A stretch of DNA of 60,167 nucleotides from Nemertoderma westbladi (taxonomy: Eukaryota > Xenacoelomorpha > Nemertodermatida > Nemertodermatidae), in contig JAUCBJ010006840.1 in the NCBI GenBank assembly GCA_032718475.1, positions 1 to 60,167 on the forward strand. Reading direction: 5' to 3'. The position numbers and the translations under genes were made by a program. This document shows positions 1-9,952 of this stretch, piece by piece (the stretch's first letter is position 1; the number at the start of each line of letters is the position of its first letter). The notes beneath the pieces were generated by a model that was not told where the DNA came from, ran no database searches, and saw only the letters and a program-made list of their open reading frames with translations.

Positions 1-411
1 GTGGAAAGTGTATTTTTATACGGGGGTGAGACCTGGACACTGACTAAATCACTTGAACAACGAATTGATGGTTGCTACACAAGACTACTAAGGGCAGCCC
101 TAAACATCAGCTGGAGACAACACATGACAAACGCCAAGCTTTATGGTACAATACCACCTGTATCAACCACCCTCTGTGAACGCAGATTAAGATTCAGTGG
201 GCACTGCTGGCGAAGTAAAGACGAGGTCATACCAGATCTACTTCTCTGGCAACCAACTCATGGAAAGCGTAGTTGTGGACGACCTGCCATAACATATATA
301 GATCAACTTGAAAGGGATACTGAACTTGGGAGAAACGAAATTGCGACAACTATGGAGAATCAGGAAGCCTGGAAGGATCTCATTTCCACTGTCCGAGTTC
401 GCTCGACCTAG
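1..411 (+). mobile_element. LINE (non-LTR retrotransposon) ORF2 C-terminal fragment
   Basis: This is the last 136 codons of a non-LTR retrotransposon reverse-transcriptase protein, cut by the window edge; the first codon is an internal GTG (Val), not a start. The LYGGETWTLTKSLEQ segment, the LLRAALNISW..HMTN stretch and the RRLRFSGHCWR..RGRP-type tail are typical of the region after the RT palm in LINE ORF2 proteins of invertebrates (family recognition from memory). No stop or frameshift interrupts it. The stop codon at 409-411 runs straight into a GTA trinucleotide tail, as expected for a LINE 3' end. A second copy of the same family lies at 14831-16105. Confidence 0.85.
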
Positions 412-430
412 TAGTAGTAGTAGTAGTAGT
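409..430 (+). repeat. (GTA)n microsatellite tail of the LINE
   Basis: About seven GTA/TAG trinucleotides directly follow the LINE stop codon. LINEs of several clades end in short tandem repeats instead of poly(A). The same trinucleotide sits between units of the 14831-15292 array. Confidence 0.8.
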
Positions 431-1069
431 ACTGGCCTAGTGTTAAAGTCGCCTACTGACCCAGTAAAGTTACCGAGTACCTAGATAACTGTGACTGCCA
501 GCCACCAGAAAGAAGGAGAGACAAGATGAGCGAAACCCGAAACCTCGAGGGAGAGACGACACCTCCGCGGATCCCGGACGATACGAACAGGACGATCCGC
601 GAGGCCGCGACGCGACGTTATCGACCCGCAATGCCGGACTCGCTGGAGAGGAACGATCCGGTAGCCCAGGCGGAGGGCGGCCGTCTTCCAGGGCAAGTGG
701 AAGAGTCAACACACGACGGCACACGACGTACCGATGTCGCCGGCCAGCCATAGGCCGAGGGCGACGGACGGCCCACCAGAACGGCGACGGTGGGGCCGCC
801 GGTACGACGCCGAACCAGGAGGGGAGGAGGAGAGATCGGCGATGAGGATGTCGGAACCAGCGACCGGCTCCGACGAGCCTACAACGCAACCAAGAAACAA
901 CTCAAGGAGTCTAGAGAGGGTGTAAAGATAGATCCAGGGAAGTTAAACCAGCGACTAGGACTCGAACAAACACTTTAAATACCTAGTTCGCTTCGGGCAG
1001 GGAGAACTAGCCAGTGGGAGAGCGAGGGGGGTTGCCACCGAACTATTTGAACTGTGGCGATCCGGGATT
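431..1069. other. Unassigned GC-rich leader upstream of the Gag-like ORFs
   Basis: There is no convincing gene here. Short overlapping ORFs (for example 526-753 and 734-925 on plus) are Arg/Pro-rich and look like nothing known. The position suggests the 5' leader of the BEL/Pao-like element that follows, but I found no direct repeat between this stretch and 6160-7800 that would define LTRs. Confidence 0.35.
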
Positions 1070-2596
1070 ATGGAGCCCCAAGTTGTGTACATAGGGCCGT
1101 ATTTAGTGGATGTTAGGGGAATTAAGTTAGTGGGTTGGGCAGACCCGCACGAGGGCGAATCCGAGATTAACCCCAAGGATTCGGTCTCGTCGATTAGCGA
1201 GAACCCCAGAAAGCGGGGGAAAATTAGTAGGACGGAGAGACGATGGGAGTCCGTCGTGACCGACAAGTCCGCTACATCCTCCACAAAAGTAAGAAGGGTG
1301 TTAGAAATAGATCTGGCGTGCCAGTTGGATATGGTGGCGCTAGACCAGAAAGAGTTAGAGAGGCAGTTGGAAGAGGGAACTGCGTTGTTGGAAAGAGAGA
1401 GAGAACTGGCGAGAGAGAATAAAGAGAGGGCTGAGAGGGTCGCGAGAAACTTTAGAGAGTGTGAGGAGATAGAAATGAGGGAAGGAAAGGAGCGGGAAGA
1501 GCGAGAGGCGAGTGAACGCAAAGAGGGAGGGGCGAGAGAGGAGAATGAGCGTAGAGAGCGTGAGGCGAGAGGGGCGAGCGAGCGAAAAGAGCGTGAGGCG
1601 AGACAGCTTGAGAGGATAGCGAGAGAGGCGGAATTGGCCGAGCAGAGTTTGCGAGAAGATAGGGAGAGAGAGAGAACGGGAAAGCGTGTGCGGGATGATA
1701 TGCACGCCCGGTTGAGGGGGCTTATGCAATATCAGGCCAAACAGAAGCGCCGATTGGAACTGGCGCAGTTGGGACTGTCAGAAAGTGAGGCTGGCTCGGG
1801 TAGTGTTTATGAGGAGCCAGAGGTTATGGAAACGTTTGTTAATACCCCACTTACAGGGACCGGACGACAGACCCAAGACTGGTGTAACCGTACGGGCGGG
1901 GGGGGGGGGGGGGGTAATAATAATACGTTAGAGAACGTTAATATTAATAGTACCGTAGTGGATAACCCTAATCAAACCTTTATTGCAGGAAATAACATTT
2001 TCCCCGATAATAGTAATTTAAATCTGAACGACCCTAATTTAAATGTAGGAAATAATTCAAATAATCTAGATTCGAATATACAAAATAATTCAAATAATTT
2101 AAATTCAAATACGCAAAATAATCTAAATAATAATCTTAATTCAAACGAACAAAATAACCCCAACTCTAACCAAAATATACAAAATAATTTAAATAATAAT
2201 CCGAATCCAGAGAATAATTCTAATAATTTTAATATTTTGGAAAATAATATTAATAATGGTGCTATTAATGTAAACGCGGCAAATGTAGGTGGTCCGGCCA
2301 GCGGGGGCCTGGTAGGCCACATAGCTAGTATGCAGGGAGTAACAAGGGTGAGAGACCCCGACGGGAGCCTGGTAGGCCACGTAGTTAGTGCGCAGGGAGT
2401 GGCGGGGTTGAGTCAACCCGACGGGAACCTGCCAGGAAACGCAGTGATAGAGGGAGAGGCGTGGGTGAATAGACCCAGCCGCAGTAGAGTTAGTGCGTCG
2501 ACTAGAGAGGGGTGTAGAAGCGAAGTAAAAGGTAGTGAAGTAAGAAGTGGCGAGTGGGGGGGGGGGGGCTACGGGGGCCCCTCCACGGAAGATTAG
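1070..2596 (+). CDS. Gag N-terminal region: coiled coil plus Asn-rich segment
   Basis: The 508-residue ORF starts at an ATG (1070). Residues about 100-235 are almost entirely Glu, Arg, Lys, Ala and Leu, a long charged coiled coil. A run of G bases near 1898-1914 encodes polyglycine and is followed by an Asn-rich, low-complexity stretch (about residues 285-395) in A/T-rich DNA, with Gly/Val-rich imperfect repeats after it. No catalytic domain is visible. The same order, coiled coil before capsid, is seen in the intact Gag ORF at 39575, so I read this as the detached N-terminal part of that kind of Gag. It could instead be an unrelated low-complexity ORF. Confidence 0.45.
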   Translation: MEPQVVYIGPYLVDVRGIKLVGWADPHEGESEINPKDSVSSISENPRKRGKISRTERRWESVVTDKSATSSTKVRRVLEIDLACQLDMVALDQKELERQLEEGTALLERERELARENKERAERVARNFRECEEIEMREGKEREEREASERKEGGAREENERREREARGASERKEREARQLERIAREAELAEQSLREDRERERTGKRVRDDMHARLRGLMQYQAKQKRRLELAQLGLSESEAGSGSVYEEPEVMETFVNTPLTGTGRQTQDWCNRTGGGGGGGNNNTLENVNINSTVVDNPNQTFIAGNNIFPDNSNLNLNDPNLNVGNNSNNLDSNIQNNSNNLNSNTQNNLNNNLNSNEQNNPNSNQNIQNNLNNNPNPENNSNNFNILENNINNGAINVNAANVGGPASGGLVGHIASMQGVTRVRDPDGSLVGHVVSAQGVAGLSQPDGNLPGNAVIEGEAWVNRPSRSRVSASTREGCRSEVKGSEVRSGEWGGGGYGGPSTED

Positions 2597-3328
2597 TGGC
2601 GAGAGAGGGGGGGCAGAGAATGCCCCACAAGAGGGATGTAGAAGTGAGGTGGGAGATAGTGAAGTAAGAAGTGGCGGGTGGGGGGGTGGGGGGGGGGGGC
2701 TACGGGCGCCCCACCACGAGAGATTAGTAGTGAGAGGGGGGGGGGGGGGCGGAAAATGTCCCACAGGCGTCGGCGGATAATGCGCGGGGTAAGTTAGGTG
2801 AACCGCGGCACCCGACGATGGAGAATAGTAGGGGGATGGCGAGTATCCCCAGGAGGGTCCAGCCGGACAGAGTAGAGTCAGATGTTAGCGCTGAGAGTGG
2901 GCGAGCGACGAGATGTCGAGCCCAGTCAGAAGAGAGAAGAAGAATAGTAGAGTTTAACCGAGAGGTCGAAGAGAGAAGAAGAATAGTAGAGTTTAACCGA
3001 GAGGTCGAAGAGGGAAGAAGTTAAGAGAATAATAGAAGAATCGTTGCTAGGAGCAACTGGAGAGCGAGGACGGACAGCGAGCTGTCGGTAGTAGAGATGG
3101 AGTTAGGGAGTCAGTGGGGTCGAACTCCAGGAGATTGCCGTCGTCCTGGAGAGACGCACCGCACGCCGAGAGAGGGGTACAGAACGTACCGATACGAGGA
3201 AGAGAACAGGAGAGGGGATCGAAGAGAAACTTCCCGACGGGATATATATATATAGCTGCCGATCGAGAGTACGGTAGTCGCGGAGAGATTGAGATTCGAG
3301 AAGATTAAACTTCGGTTCGGAAGGGCAC
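2597..3328. other. Broken inter-ORF segment with poly(G) runs
   Basis: No full ORF is present. Several G runs of ten or more bases occur (around 2683-2750). A short plus-strand ORF at 2818-3024 contains a duplicated charged segment of about 14 residues around IVEFNREVEE. It is probably decayed Gag coding sequence joining the flanking ORFs. Confidence 0.4.
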
Positions 3329-4207
3329 ATGCAGACTGCAGGACATACTGTAGGCCTTACTGCACATACTATTATAGGCCATGCTGGGAGAGATAGTGTA
3401 GGCGATAGGGTAGCGCAAATGATGGGATTAGATCCGGAAGTCGTGGAGTACATGCCGGTAGGTAGGCAAGAAGTGGATAGGCCTATATCGGTACCAGCAC
3501 AGCAGCATGACTATAATATGCAAGGACATAACATATATCCAGGGGAGGGGAGAGTTATTGCGGATAGATGTATGGGCCCCAATATATTAACATCAACCCC
3601 AGTACCAAACATACCGGTGGGGGGGGGGGGGGGGGGGCAGGGTGACATTCCCCCATTACAATATCAACAATACACTCAAACAGGAATAAGAACATCGAAC
3701 CCCCTGGACGAGAACAGGTCATGCGACACGGGAATATGGAGGGGGCCGTTACCCCCAATGATATACCCAACGCAAATAAGGTCAGGCCCGCTGGGCGGAC
3801 CGCACCCAACAGGAGAATCTGTACAGCATCCCTCGAACCCATTGGAAGCACAGGCAATGGGAATGGCGACACTAATCGATGCATTAAAGACCAGGATCGA
3901 GCTACCACCAGTCGAGCCATTTAAATTTGATGGAAGTAGGCCGGAAGAATACCTGCAATTTCGGCGCATGTACAGCAACGAGATATTAAGTAAGAACTTG
4001 ACGCAGGCGGAGTGCCTAAAATATCTACAGGTATATACGGGAGGCCCAACGTATGACATCGTGAAGCAGTATCAGGGCATCGAGGGCGGCTTCACGACTG
4101 CATGGCGGGCGCTAGACAGGGAATACAGACACCCAGCCAAGATCATCCGGCAGACTCTGAGGGGTATAACATCGGCGGTGGCCTACAAGATAACCGCGTT
4201 AGCATAA
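3329..4207 (+). CDS. Gag capsid region (BEL/Pao type), truncated by frameshift
   Basis: The 292-residue ORF has a Pro/Gly-rich linker followed by a capsid-like segment from about residue 190: PVEPFKFDGSRPEEYLQF, then CLKYLQVYTGGPTYDIV and a REYRHPAKIIRQTL motif. This matches the DUF1759-type Gag pattern of BEL/Pao elements, where a 'KFDG' strand is followed by helices ending in a Y/F-G/R-x-P..I motif (knowledge of the family). The rest of the capsid continues in the overlapping frame from 4102, so a frameshift lies at about 4165-4200. A 17-to-20-base G run near 3616-3638 encodes Gly in this frame and is another likely slippage site. Confidence 0.7.
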   Translation: MQTAGHTVGLTAHTIIGHAGRDSVGDRVAQMMGLDPEVVEYMPVGRQEVDRPISVPAQQHDYNMQGHNIYPGEGRVIADRCMGPNILTSTPVPNIPVGGGGGGQGDIPPLQYQQYTQTGIRTSNPLDENRSCDTGIWRGPLPPMIYPTQIRSGPLGGPHPTGESVQHPSNPLEAQAMGMATLIDALKTRIELPPVEPFKFDGSRPEEYLQFRRMYSNEILSKNLTQAECLKYLQVYTGGPTYDIVKQYQGIEGGFTTAWRALDREYRHPAKIIRQTLRGITSAVAYKITALA

Positions 4208-6159
4208 AGACGTTTGCGAACAAAGTCGAGAAGGCGTTAATCGTGTTAAAGACGCTAGACGCGCCATACGAACTCAACGCATCTAATAACATCACCACGA
4301 TAGCGCAGGCACTGCCGATCTGGTTACGGAGCAAGTGGAGGAAGATCGCCTTCTCCACTCGGGAGAAGAAAGGTGCGGAGCCAGGGCTAGAGGAAATGTC
4401 AAACTTCCTCAACTACGAAGCAGAGTTGATTACAGACCCAGTCTATAGTGAGGATAGTTTGGGGAAGGCACCGAAGACTGAATACAACCGGCCTAAACCC
4501 AAACACAATCCTGCAGATCCATTCCCGAGAGTAAGACAGTTGCAACCACACGCGGCCACACAGGGGGCTACAAGCCCACAGTTAGCTGGGGGTATGGCCA
4601 TCACCTGGCAGGGACAGAAAGAAAATAACATCACAAATAAACATAATCCCAATATACCCAGTAGGCCGAGTCTAGATAACCAAAACACTAAATCGGTAGA
4701 TATAAACCTACGCGCAATACGTGAAGGACTATACAGGGAACACTATAATCCAGGATTCGAATGTCAATTACATCGGGACGGAACCCATAAGACCATGAGT
4801 TGTAAGCACTGGCAAGCGTTGCCCAAACAAGATCGTATAGCCTACACAGACGCAAACGGTCTATGTCATCATTGTGTGGTAGAAGGACACAGATCCGGAG
4901 AGTGTAGAGAAACAGCAATCGGAGACGATGAGACTGGAGGCCAAACAATGGCTACAAGCACGACAGTAGCAAGAAAAAAGAGGAAAGTACTACTCGGGGT
5001 AGTACCTGTGAAGATATCAGGAAAGGGCGGTCGATCAGTAACGACATTAATGCTGGTCGACAGAGGAGCAGCCTTCACGCTGGTGGAGAATTGGGTGGCC
5101 GAAGAGATAGGGCTAAAGACGAGGCCGAATAGGATGGCGGTAACTACCGTCTCAAGTAAGGATGAGGTCCTGGAGATGAGGACGGGACGGTGCAAGATAG
5201 CAGCGATAGCACTGGGATGCGATTATGGGGCGACGATCCACCCCATCCACATGATAGAATCGATAAATATCAACACCAGGCGACCAACCAACATTGAAGT
5301 CGAACAATATAGATTCCTGGACAATATCGATTTCTCAATACCAGAGGTGGACGTTAGGAAGGTATCCATTATAGTAGGAATGGACTGCCCGACGGCCCAC
5401 GAGAGAATGCAGACGGTCTTCGGCGAAGACAGACAGCGGGATCCGACGGCGATCCTCACGCCGTTCGGATGGACGCTTAGCGGCCCAGTTAAAACCAAGA
5501 TTCCATCCAGGGTGACGGAGACATCAGGGTGCATGTTACCAGGCACCGTAGACGCAGAGGACGAAGAGAAGAAACCAGAGATGGTAGATGAGCCAGACGG
5601 GGAAGTAACAGTAGGAGAGTGGGCGGAGGAGAATGGATTTGACGCGGAAGACTTAGAGGCAATGGGATGGAACAAGGGTCCCAGCAAGTATCGGTATGGG
5701 GATGGAGAGGAGCGGATGGCGAGATGTCCGGAGGACAAACCGGAGGAGTGTCCGGCGAGATGTCCGGAGGACAACAGTCCGGAGGAGTGTCCAGAGGAGT
5801 GTCCAGAAGAGATGCCGGTCCGGTTGAGAGGCATACCGACAATGGGGAGGTCGAGTAAGAAGACAGGATGGAAAGGGATAGGATTACTATTGTACGTTCT
5901 GTTTTGTCTGTTCTTTCACTTTCTTTTCATTCTGCCGCCGGGAGACAACAAGGTGGGAGGTGGCATTTTGATGCCAAGAGACGAGGAAGTTAAGAAGGCG
6001 GCGGAGAGACCCGATTTTAGGGTGGCAGAAGAGGGAGAACCAATTCCTGGTGAGTTGGAATTGGCGGAGAGAGTGTGGCGAAGAATAAGAGGACGTATAG
6101 GGGGGCAGTGGGAGAATGCCTCCTGGAAAGAGTCGATGGAAGATCAAGGTGGACCTTAG
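4102..6159 (+). CDS. Gag C-terminal half, zinc knuckle and aspartic protease, with a hydrophobic tail
   Basis: The ORF has 685 residues, but the first 35 or so are out of frame with the capsid. From about residue 28 (LQDNRVSIKTFANKVEKAL) it is capsid. A CCHC knuckle C-x2-C-x4-H-x4-C is at residues 255-268, with more Cys/His just upstream. A retropepsin-like domain follows at about 298-465: the active-site strand reads LMLVDRGAAFTLV (Asp320-Arg321-Gly322), and later IIVGMDCPTAHE and FGWTLSGP are conserved in BEL proteases. The usual D-S/T-G is D-R-G, so the enzyme is probably inactive. After it come an acidic linker, CPEE-type repeats (about 540-575) and one hydrophobic segment (about 593-613), where reverse transcriptase would be expected. 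Confidence 0.75.
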   Translation: MAGARQGIQTPSQDHPADSEGYNIGGGLQDNRVSIKTFANKVEKALIVLKTLDAPYELNASNNITTIAQALPIWLRSKWRKIAFSTREKKGAEPGLEEMSNFLNYEAELITDPVYSEDSLGKAPKTEYNRPKPKHNPADPFPRVRQLQPHAATQGATSPQLAGGMAITWQGQKENNITNKHNPNIPSRPSLDNQNTKSVDINLRAIREGLYREHYNPGFECQLHRDGTHKTMSCKHWQALPKQDRIAYTDANGLCHHCVVEGHRSGECRETAIGDDETGGQTMATSTTVARKKRKVLLGVVPVKISGKGGRSVTTLMLVDRGAAFTLVENWVAEEIGLKTRPNRMAVTTVSSKDEVLEMRTGRCKIAAIALGCDYGATIHPIHMIESININTRRPTNIEVEQYRFLDNIDFSIPEVDVRKVSIIVGMDCPTAHERMQTVFGEDRQRDPTAILTPFGWTLSGPVKTKIPSRVTETSGCMLPGTVDAEDEEKKPEMVDEPDGEVTVGEWAEENGFDAEDLEAMGWNKGPSKYRYGDGEERMARCPEDKPEECPARCPEDNSPEECPEECPEEMPVRLRGIPTMGRSSKKTGWKGIGLLLYVLFCLFFHFLFILPPGDNKVGGGILMPRDEEVKKAAERPDFRVAEEGEPIPGELELAERVWRRIRGRIGGQWENASWKESMEDQGGP

Positions 6160-6998
6160 AGTTTAGTCGTCCAATATTTTGGACTGAGGGGGGTGGGAAT
6201 GAGGGCGAGACGCCCTTCCCACACATAAATAATTAAAAATAATTATAAATAATAAAATAACAAATAAGTAGAAAAGATAGTAAGAAAGTTTGAAGTTAGT
6301 AAGAAAGTAATAGTAAGTAGAAAGTTAGAAGAGTAGTTAGTAAAAGTTAGTAGAAGTAAGTAGTAGTTAGAAGATAGTAAGTAAGTTTAAAGTTAGTAAG
6401 TTAAGTTAGAAGTCGGCGGGTCAGGGAGTGTGGTATATTGACATGCCACGAGTAGCAGAGGGGTTGTGGGCACCGAAAGCGCCACGTAGATAGAGGTAGT
6501 AGCAGAAGGGTTGTGGGCACCGAAAGCGCCACGTAGTTAGAAGAGTTGGTAGAGTTAGAGAGTTCTAGTTAGAGGGCTAGAGAGTTAGTAGAGTTAGGAT
6601 TTAGTTAGAGTTAGTAGAGCTAGTTAGAGTTAGAGAGTTAGTAGAATTAGAGTTAGTAGAATTAGAGTTAGTAGAGTTAGTATAGTTAGAGTTAAGAGAG
6701 TTAGTTAGATAAGAAGTTAGTAAGTAAGTAGTAAGAGAGTTAGATAGTAAGTAGCAAGTAAGTAGTAAGTAGATAGAATGATAGCACAGGGGTAGCATAA
6801 GATTAGCGCCTTTGGGAGTGGTGGAGAGTACAGCGAGTGCGATTCAGGTGTGGGGAGAGAGTAAGAGTGGAGTCAGAGTGGAGTTAGAGTGGAGCAGAGA
6901 GAGAGTAAGATAGAGTTAGAGTGAGAAGTTTGAGTGAGAGAGCTTTTAAAAATTGTGTGAGAGAAATCCACAATTGCTCAAACCGAGACGCCAGATGT
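6160..6998. repeat. A/G-rich low-complexity DNA with GTTAGTA-type repeats
   Basis: From about 6280 to 6780 the plus strand is nearly free of C and is built of irregular AGTTAGTA and AAGTAG words. A segment around TTGTGGGCACCGAAAGCGCC is duplicated near 6465 and 6508. No ORF is supported. It may be the 3' untranslated part of the upstream retroelement. Confidence 0.6.
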
Positions 6999-7369
6999 CT
7001 TGGTGCAACATAGGTTGCGGTTGCACCAAGTGAGGGTAGCAACATCATACCCATAGGGAGCGGCCTGGAAAGCCGACTCCAAGAAAGAGAACTCCACCCC
7101 ACACCCGATAGTAGATCGAGTTCCAGCGGAATTGAAGCGCACTTTAGAGGTTGATGCTATCTTCTCACCGGGAAGATAGCATGGGGGGGAGTGTGAGCGG
7201 ATTCAATTCCGCCTCACCAACCCCCATAAAGTTGGGAAGTGGCGCCTTTAAGCAATATTGGGGAGTACGAGGTTGATTACAATCAACCTCGTATCACCCC
7301 CAATAAACGGGGACAACACAGGGCCCCAAGAGAGCCACACAATAGAGGTTATAGGTCAAACCTCTTGGG
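6999..7369. other. Cluster of perfect short hairpins
   Basis: Four inverted repeats follow one another: 6999-7009 with 7020-7030 (11 bp, perfect); 7154-7163 with 7173-7182 (10 bp, perfect); 7266-7278 with 7281-7293 (13 bp, 2-base loop); 7325-7332 with 7362-7369 (8 bp), which encloses a further 7-bp stem. A weaker one lies near 7193-7216. No ORF explains them. They could form a structured RNA or cruciforms at a retroelement 3' end. Confidence 0.7.
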
Positions 7370-8139
7370 AGAGGGAAAGTAACAGTAGCGGGGGGGAAGC
7401 ACTCCCACAGAGGTGGAGGCGAGAAGTGGGATAACAGCCAATGAGAGCGGGGGGGGGGGGGGGGAGAGTATCCACTGGACGAAGGCCGTAGTAGTGTACT
7501 AATCATACATATATATTGTCCTGCTACCGGTCAGTTGTCCAGTTTACTCAGTCACTTAGGGCAGTACGGTGACACTTTAATACCGTCACCGCCGTCACCA
7601 ATATATTATCATTAACAGTATACTGTCATCTATACTGCTTGTGCTGTCATATCCTATATCTCATTAATATACATATATCTTATTATCAATAATATTGGAA
7701 GAACGACAAACTCTTTTTCCATCACACGGTGCGGCTGACGCGTAAATAAACCAAACCGGTCGGGATCCTCTGATCCCGTCACACTAAAAATGTAAAGGCG
7801 AAATAGAAGATTCCGGGTTCATGGGGACAACGACGGTGAGTTGAACTAGTTGTTTCAAATTTCAACAATTTGATAAAGATTTGTAGAAAAAGTCCGGGGG
7901 GGGGGGGGTGTTGTGTCATCAGAAAATGGTGTATAAATGAAAAAATATACTTCTTACTCGCCCAGTAAATAGTCAGAATGTTTATCCCCTCATGCAATTT
8001 TATTAGCAAGAAACCTTCGCCTGCTGGGAATATTGCCCCGCGTCTAATCTTCACCGGCTCGGATACTTATTAATTAAGGGCAAGGAGGATGTAACAGTGG
8101 CTGTAATTATACTTTTTTGGCTGTAATAAAAACGGATGT
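7370..8139. other. No gene seen
   Basis: Poly(G) runs lie at about 7449-7463 and 7897-7908, with short palindromic words such as GGTGACACTTTAATACCGTCACC near 7570-7590. Otherwise this is unique-looking, A/T-rich DNA without a supported ORF. Confidence 0.5.
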
Positions 8140-9392
8140 AGGACAATTCGGTCCCGGACAATTAGGTCCCAAAACACTAAATAAATGGGACCGAATTGTC
8201 CGGGACCGAATTGTCCTAGGACCGAATTGTCCGGGACCGAATTATCCGGGAGCGAATAGTCCGGGAACGAATTGTCCGGGACCGAATTGTCCTAGGACCG
8301 AATTGTCCGGGACCGAATTATCCGGGAGTGAATAGTCCGGGAACGAATTGTCCGGGACCGAATTGTCCGGGAACGATAGCAGCTTTTTAGTGATTTTTTT
8401 GATATTGGTGAATGTTATTCTAGAACATTAGTAGAGATATTTTTTATGGTAGCTAGTGTTATTTACTAGCTAGAATTTTTTGAAATTTTAAAATTACTAT
8501 ACTTTTTTTTATTTTTGTTATTGGTAAGTGTTCTAGAACATTATTATATTTTATTTATTAAGGTGTAGCTTGTGTTTATTTTACTAGCTAGCATTTCCTT
8601 GAAATTATAAAAAAACTTGTGAAAACATTGATATTTCAGAATTAGGCCTAAACTGTTGCTGATTATATTAATTACCAAAAATATTAATGATACTGTATTA
8701 TAGCAGTCCCTGAATGAGATCCAGCTATTATCTAAGATAATAATTTAGGCTTGTTAACCAACCAACAACACATGCAGTATACATACGCAATATATAAAAA
8801 AAATCAGTTTTACACATTTTAAATACACACTATTACTAGCTAGTAAATAAATCACAAGCTCCATAAAAACACCATAATAGCTACCATAACTAATAATATT
8901 AACAAAAAAAAGTTAAATTTTTTTATTTTCAAAAAAATACTAGCTACATGTAGTAAAAAAAACACTAGCTACCATATAATGATATCTTTTAAGGTTCTAG
9001 AACATTCACCATTATATAGTGCAGTAGTACCAATTAAATTTGGTCCCGGACATTTCGATCCCAGACAATTCGGTCCCGGACAATTCGGTCCCGGACAATT
9101 CGGTCGCGGACAATTCGGTCCCGGACAATTCGGTCCCGGACAATTCGGTCCCGGACAATTCGGTCCCGGATAATTCGGTCCCGGACAATTCGGTCCCGGA
9201 CAATTCGGTGCCGGACAATTCGGTCCCATTAATATGCATGTTTTGGAACCGAATTGTCCTAGTCAGTATCCGGACAATTCGGTCCCGGACAATTCGGTCC
9301 CAAAACACAAAAAACATGGGACCGAATTGTCCGGGGCCGAATTGTCCGGGACCGAATTGTCCGGACCGAATTGTCCGAGACCGAATTGTCCT
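8140..9392. mobile_element. Foldback element with 15-bp array arms
   Basis: Two arrays of a 15-bp unit (GACCGAATTGTCCGG and its complement) lie at about 8140-8375 and 9043-9392. The outer ends are inverted: AGGACAATTCGGTCCC at 8140 and its complement ending at 9392. Each end also contains a small local inversion around a short spacer (TCCCAAAACAC...GGGACC). The A/T-rich middle is itself inverted-repetitive: TTCTAGAACATT, ACTAGCTA and TAGCTACCATA words occur in mirrored order on both sides. ORFs read from the arrays (GTELS or GPNCP repeats) are artefacts of a 15-bp period. It is probably a non-autonomous foldback DNA transposon; I found no clear target duplication. Confidence 0.65.
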
Positions 9393-9508
9393 GCTTCCAA
9401 TAAAAACAATAAAAGGGAGTTATTTGTTACATATTACAATTTCATATCATTTGGTTAGTCACGTATTTGTGGCTGTTCTGCAGTTGGAAGATTGAAACGC
9501 TGAATTAA

Positions 9509-9952
9509 TCATTCAGTATACTCTCCAATAGGAACACAGCGTACTATCCAATAGCAACACAGCATAATGTCCAACAGGAACTCAGCTTAATGTCCAACAG
9601 GTACATAGCTTACTGTCCAACAGGAACACATTACTGTCCAATAGGAACACAGCTTACTGTCCAATAGGAACACATTACTGTCCAACAGGAACACAGCTTA
9701 CTGTCCAATAGGAACACAGCTTACTATCCAATATGAACACAGCTTAATGTCCAACAGGAACTCAGCTTAATGTCCAACAGGTACATAGCGTACTGCCGTC
9801 CAACAGGAACACATTACTGTCCAACAGGAACTCAGCTTACTGTCCAATAGGAACACAGCTTTACTGTCCAACTCCAACAGGAACTCAGGTTAATGTCCAA
9901 CAGTTACACAGCTTACTGTCCAATGGGAACACAGCTTACTATCCAAAAGGTT
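9509..9952 (+). repeat. Degenerate tandem repeat, about 20-23 bp
   Basis: About twenty imperfect copies of TGTCCAACAGGAACACAGCT lie in a row, with variants CCAATAGG and CAGGTACATAGC and some shorter units. No coding content. Confidence 0.85.

Larger units (their letters stand above)
1070..6159 (+). mobile_element. Degenerate BEL/Pao-like LTR retrotransposon body (Gag and protease only)
   Basis: Three plus-strand ORFs follow one another in the order coiled coil, capsid, zinc knuckle, aspartic protease. This is the Gag-protease order of BEL/Pao elements and the same plan as the intact ORF at 39575-43648. At least two frame changes separate the pieces (between 2596 and 3329, and in the 4102-4207 overlap), and the protease motif is altered. 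No reverse transcriptase, RNase H or integrase was seen in the window. Outer boundaries and LTRs are not defined. It is probably a dead, internally deleted copy. Confidence 0.65.

Noticed and set aside
431-1069. 5' LTR of the first Gag element
   Set aside because: I compared it by eye with 6160-7800 and found no matching direct repeat.
2189-2764. 191-residue Pro-rich minus-strand ORF
   Set aside because: Its prolines are the complement of the poly(G) runs; the plus strand carries the Gag-like ORF.
8969-9495. ORFs with GPNCP, GTELS and PDNSV repeats on both strands
   Set aside because: They come from the 15-bp array, which is open in several frames; no unique coding sequence is attached.
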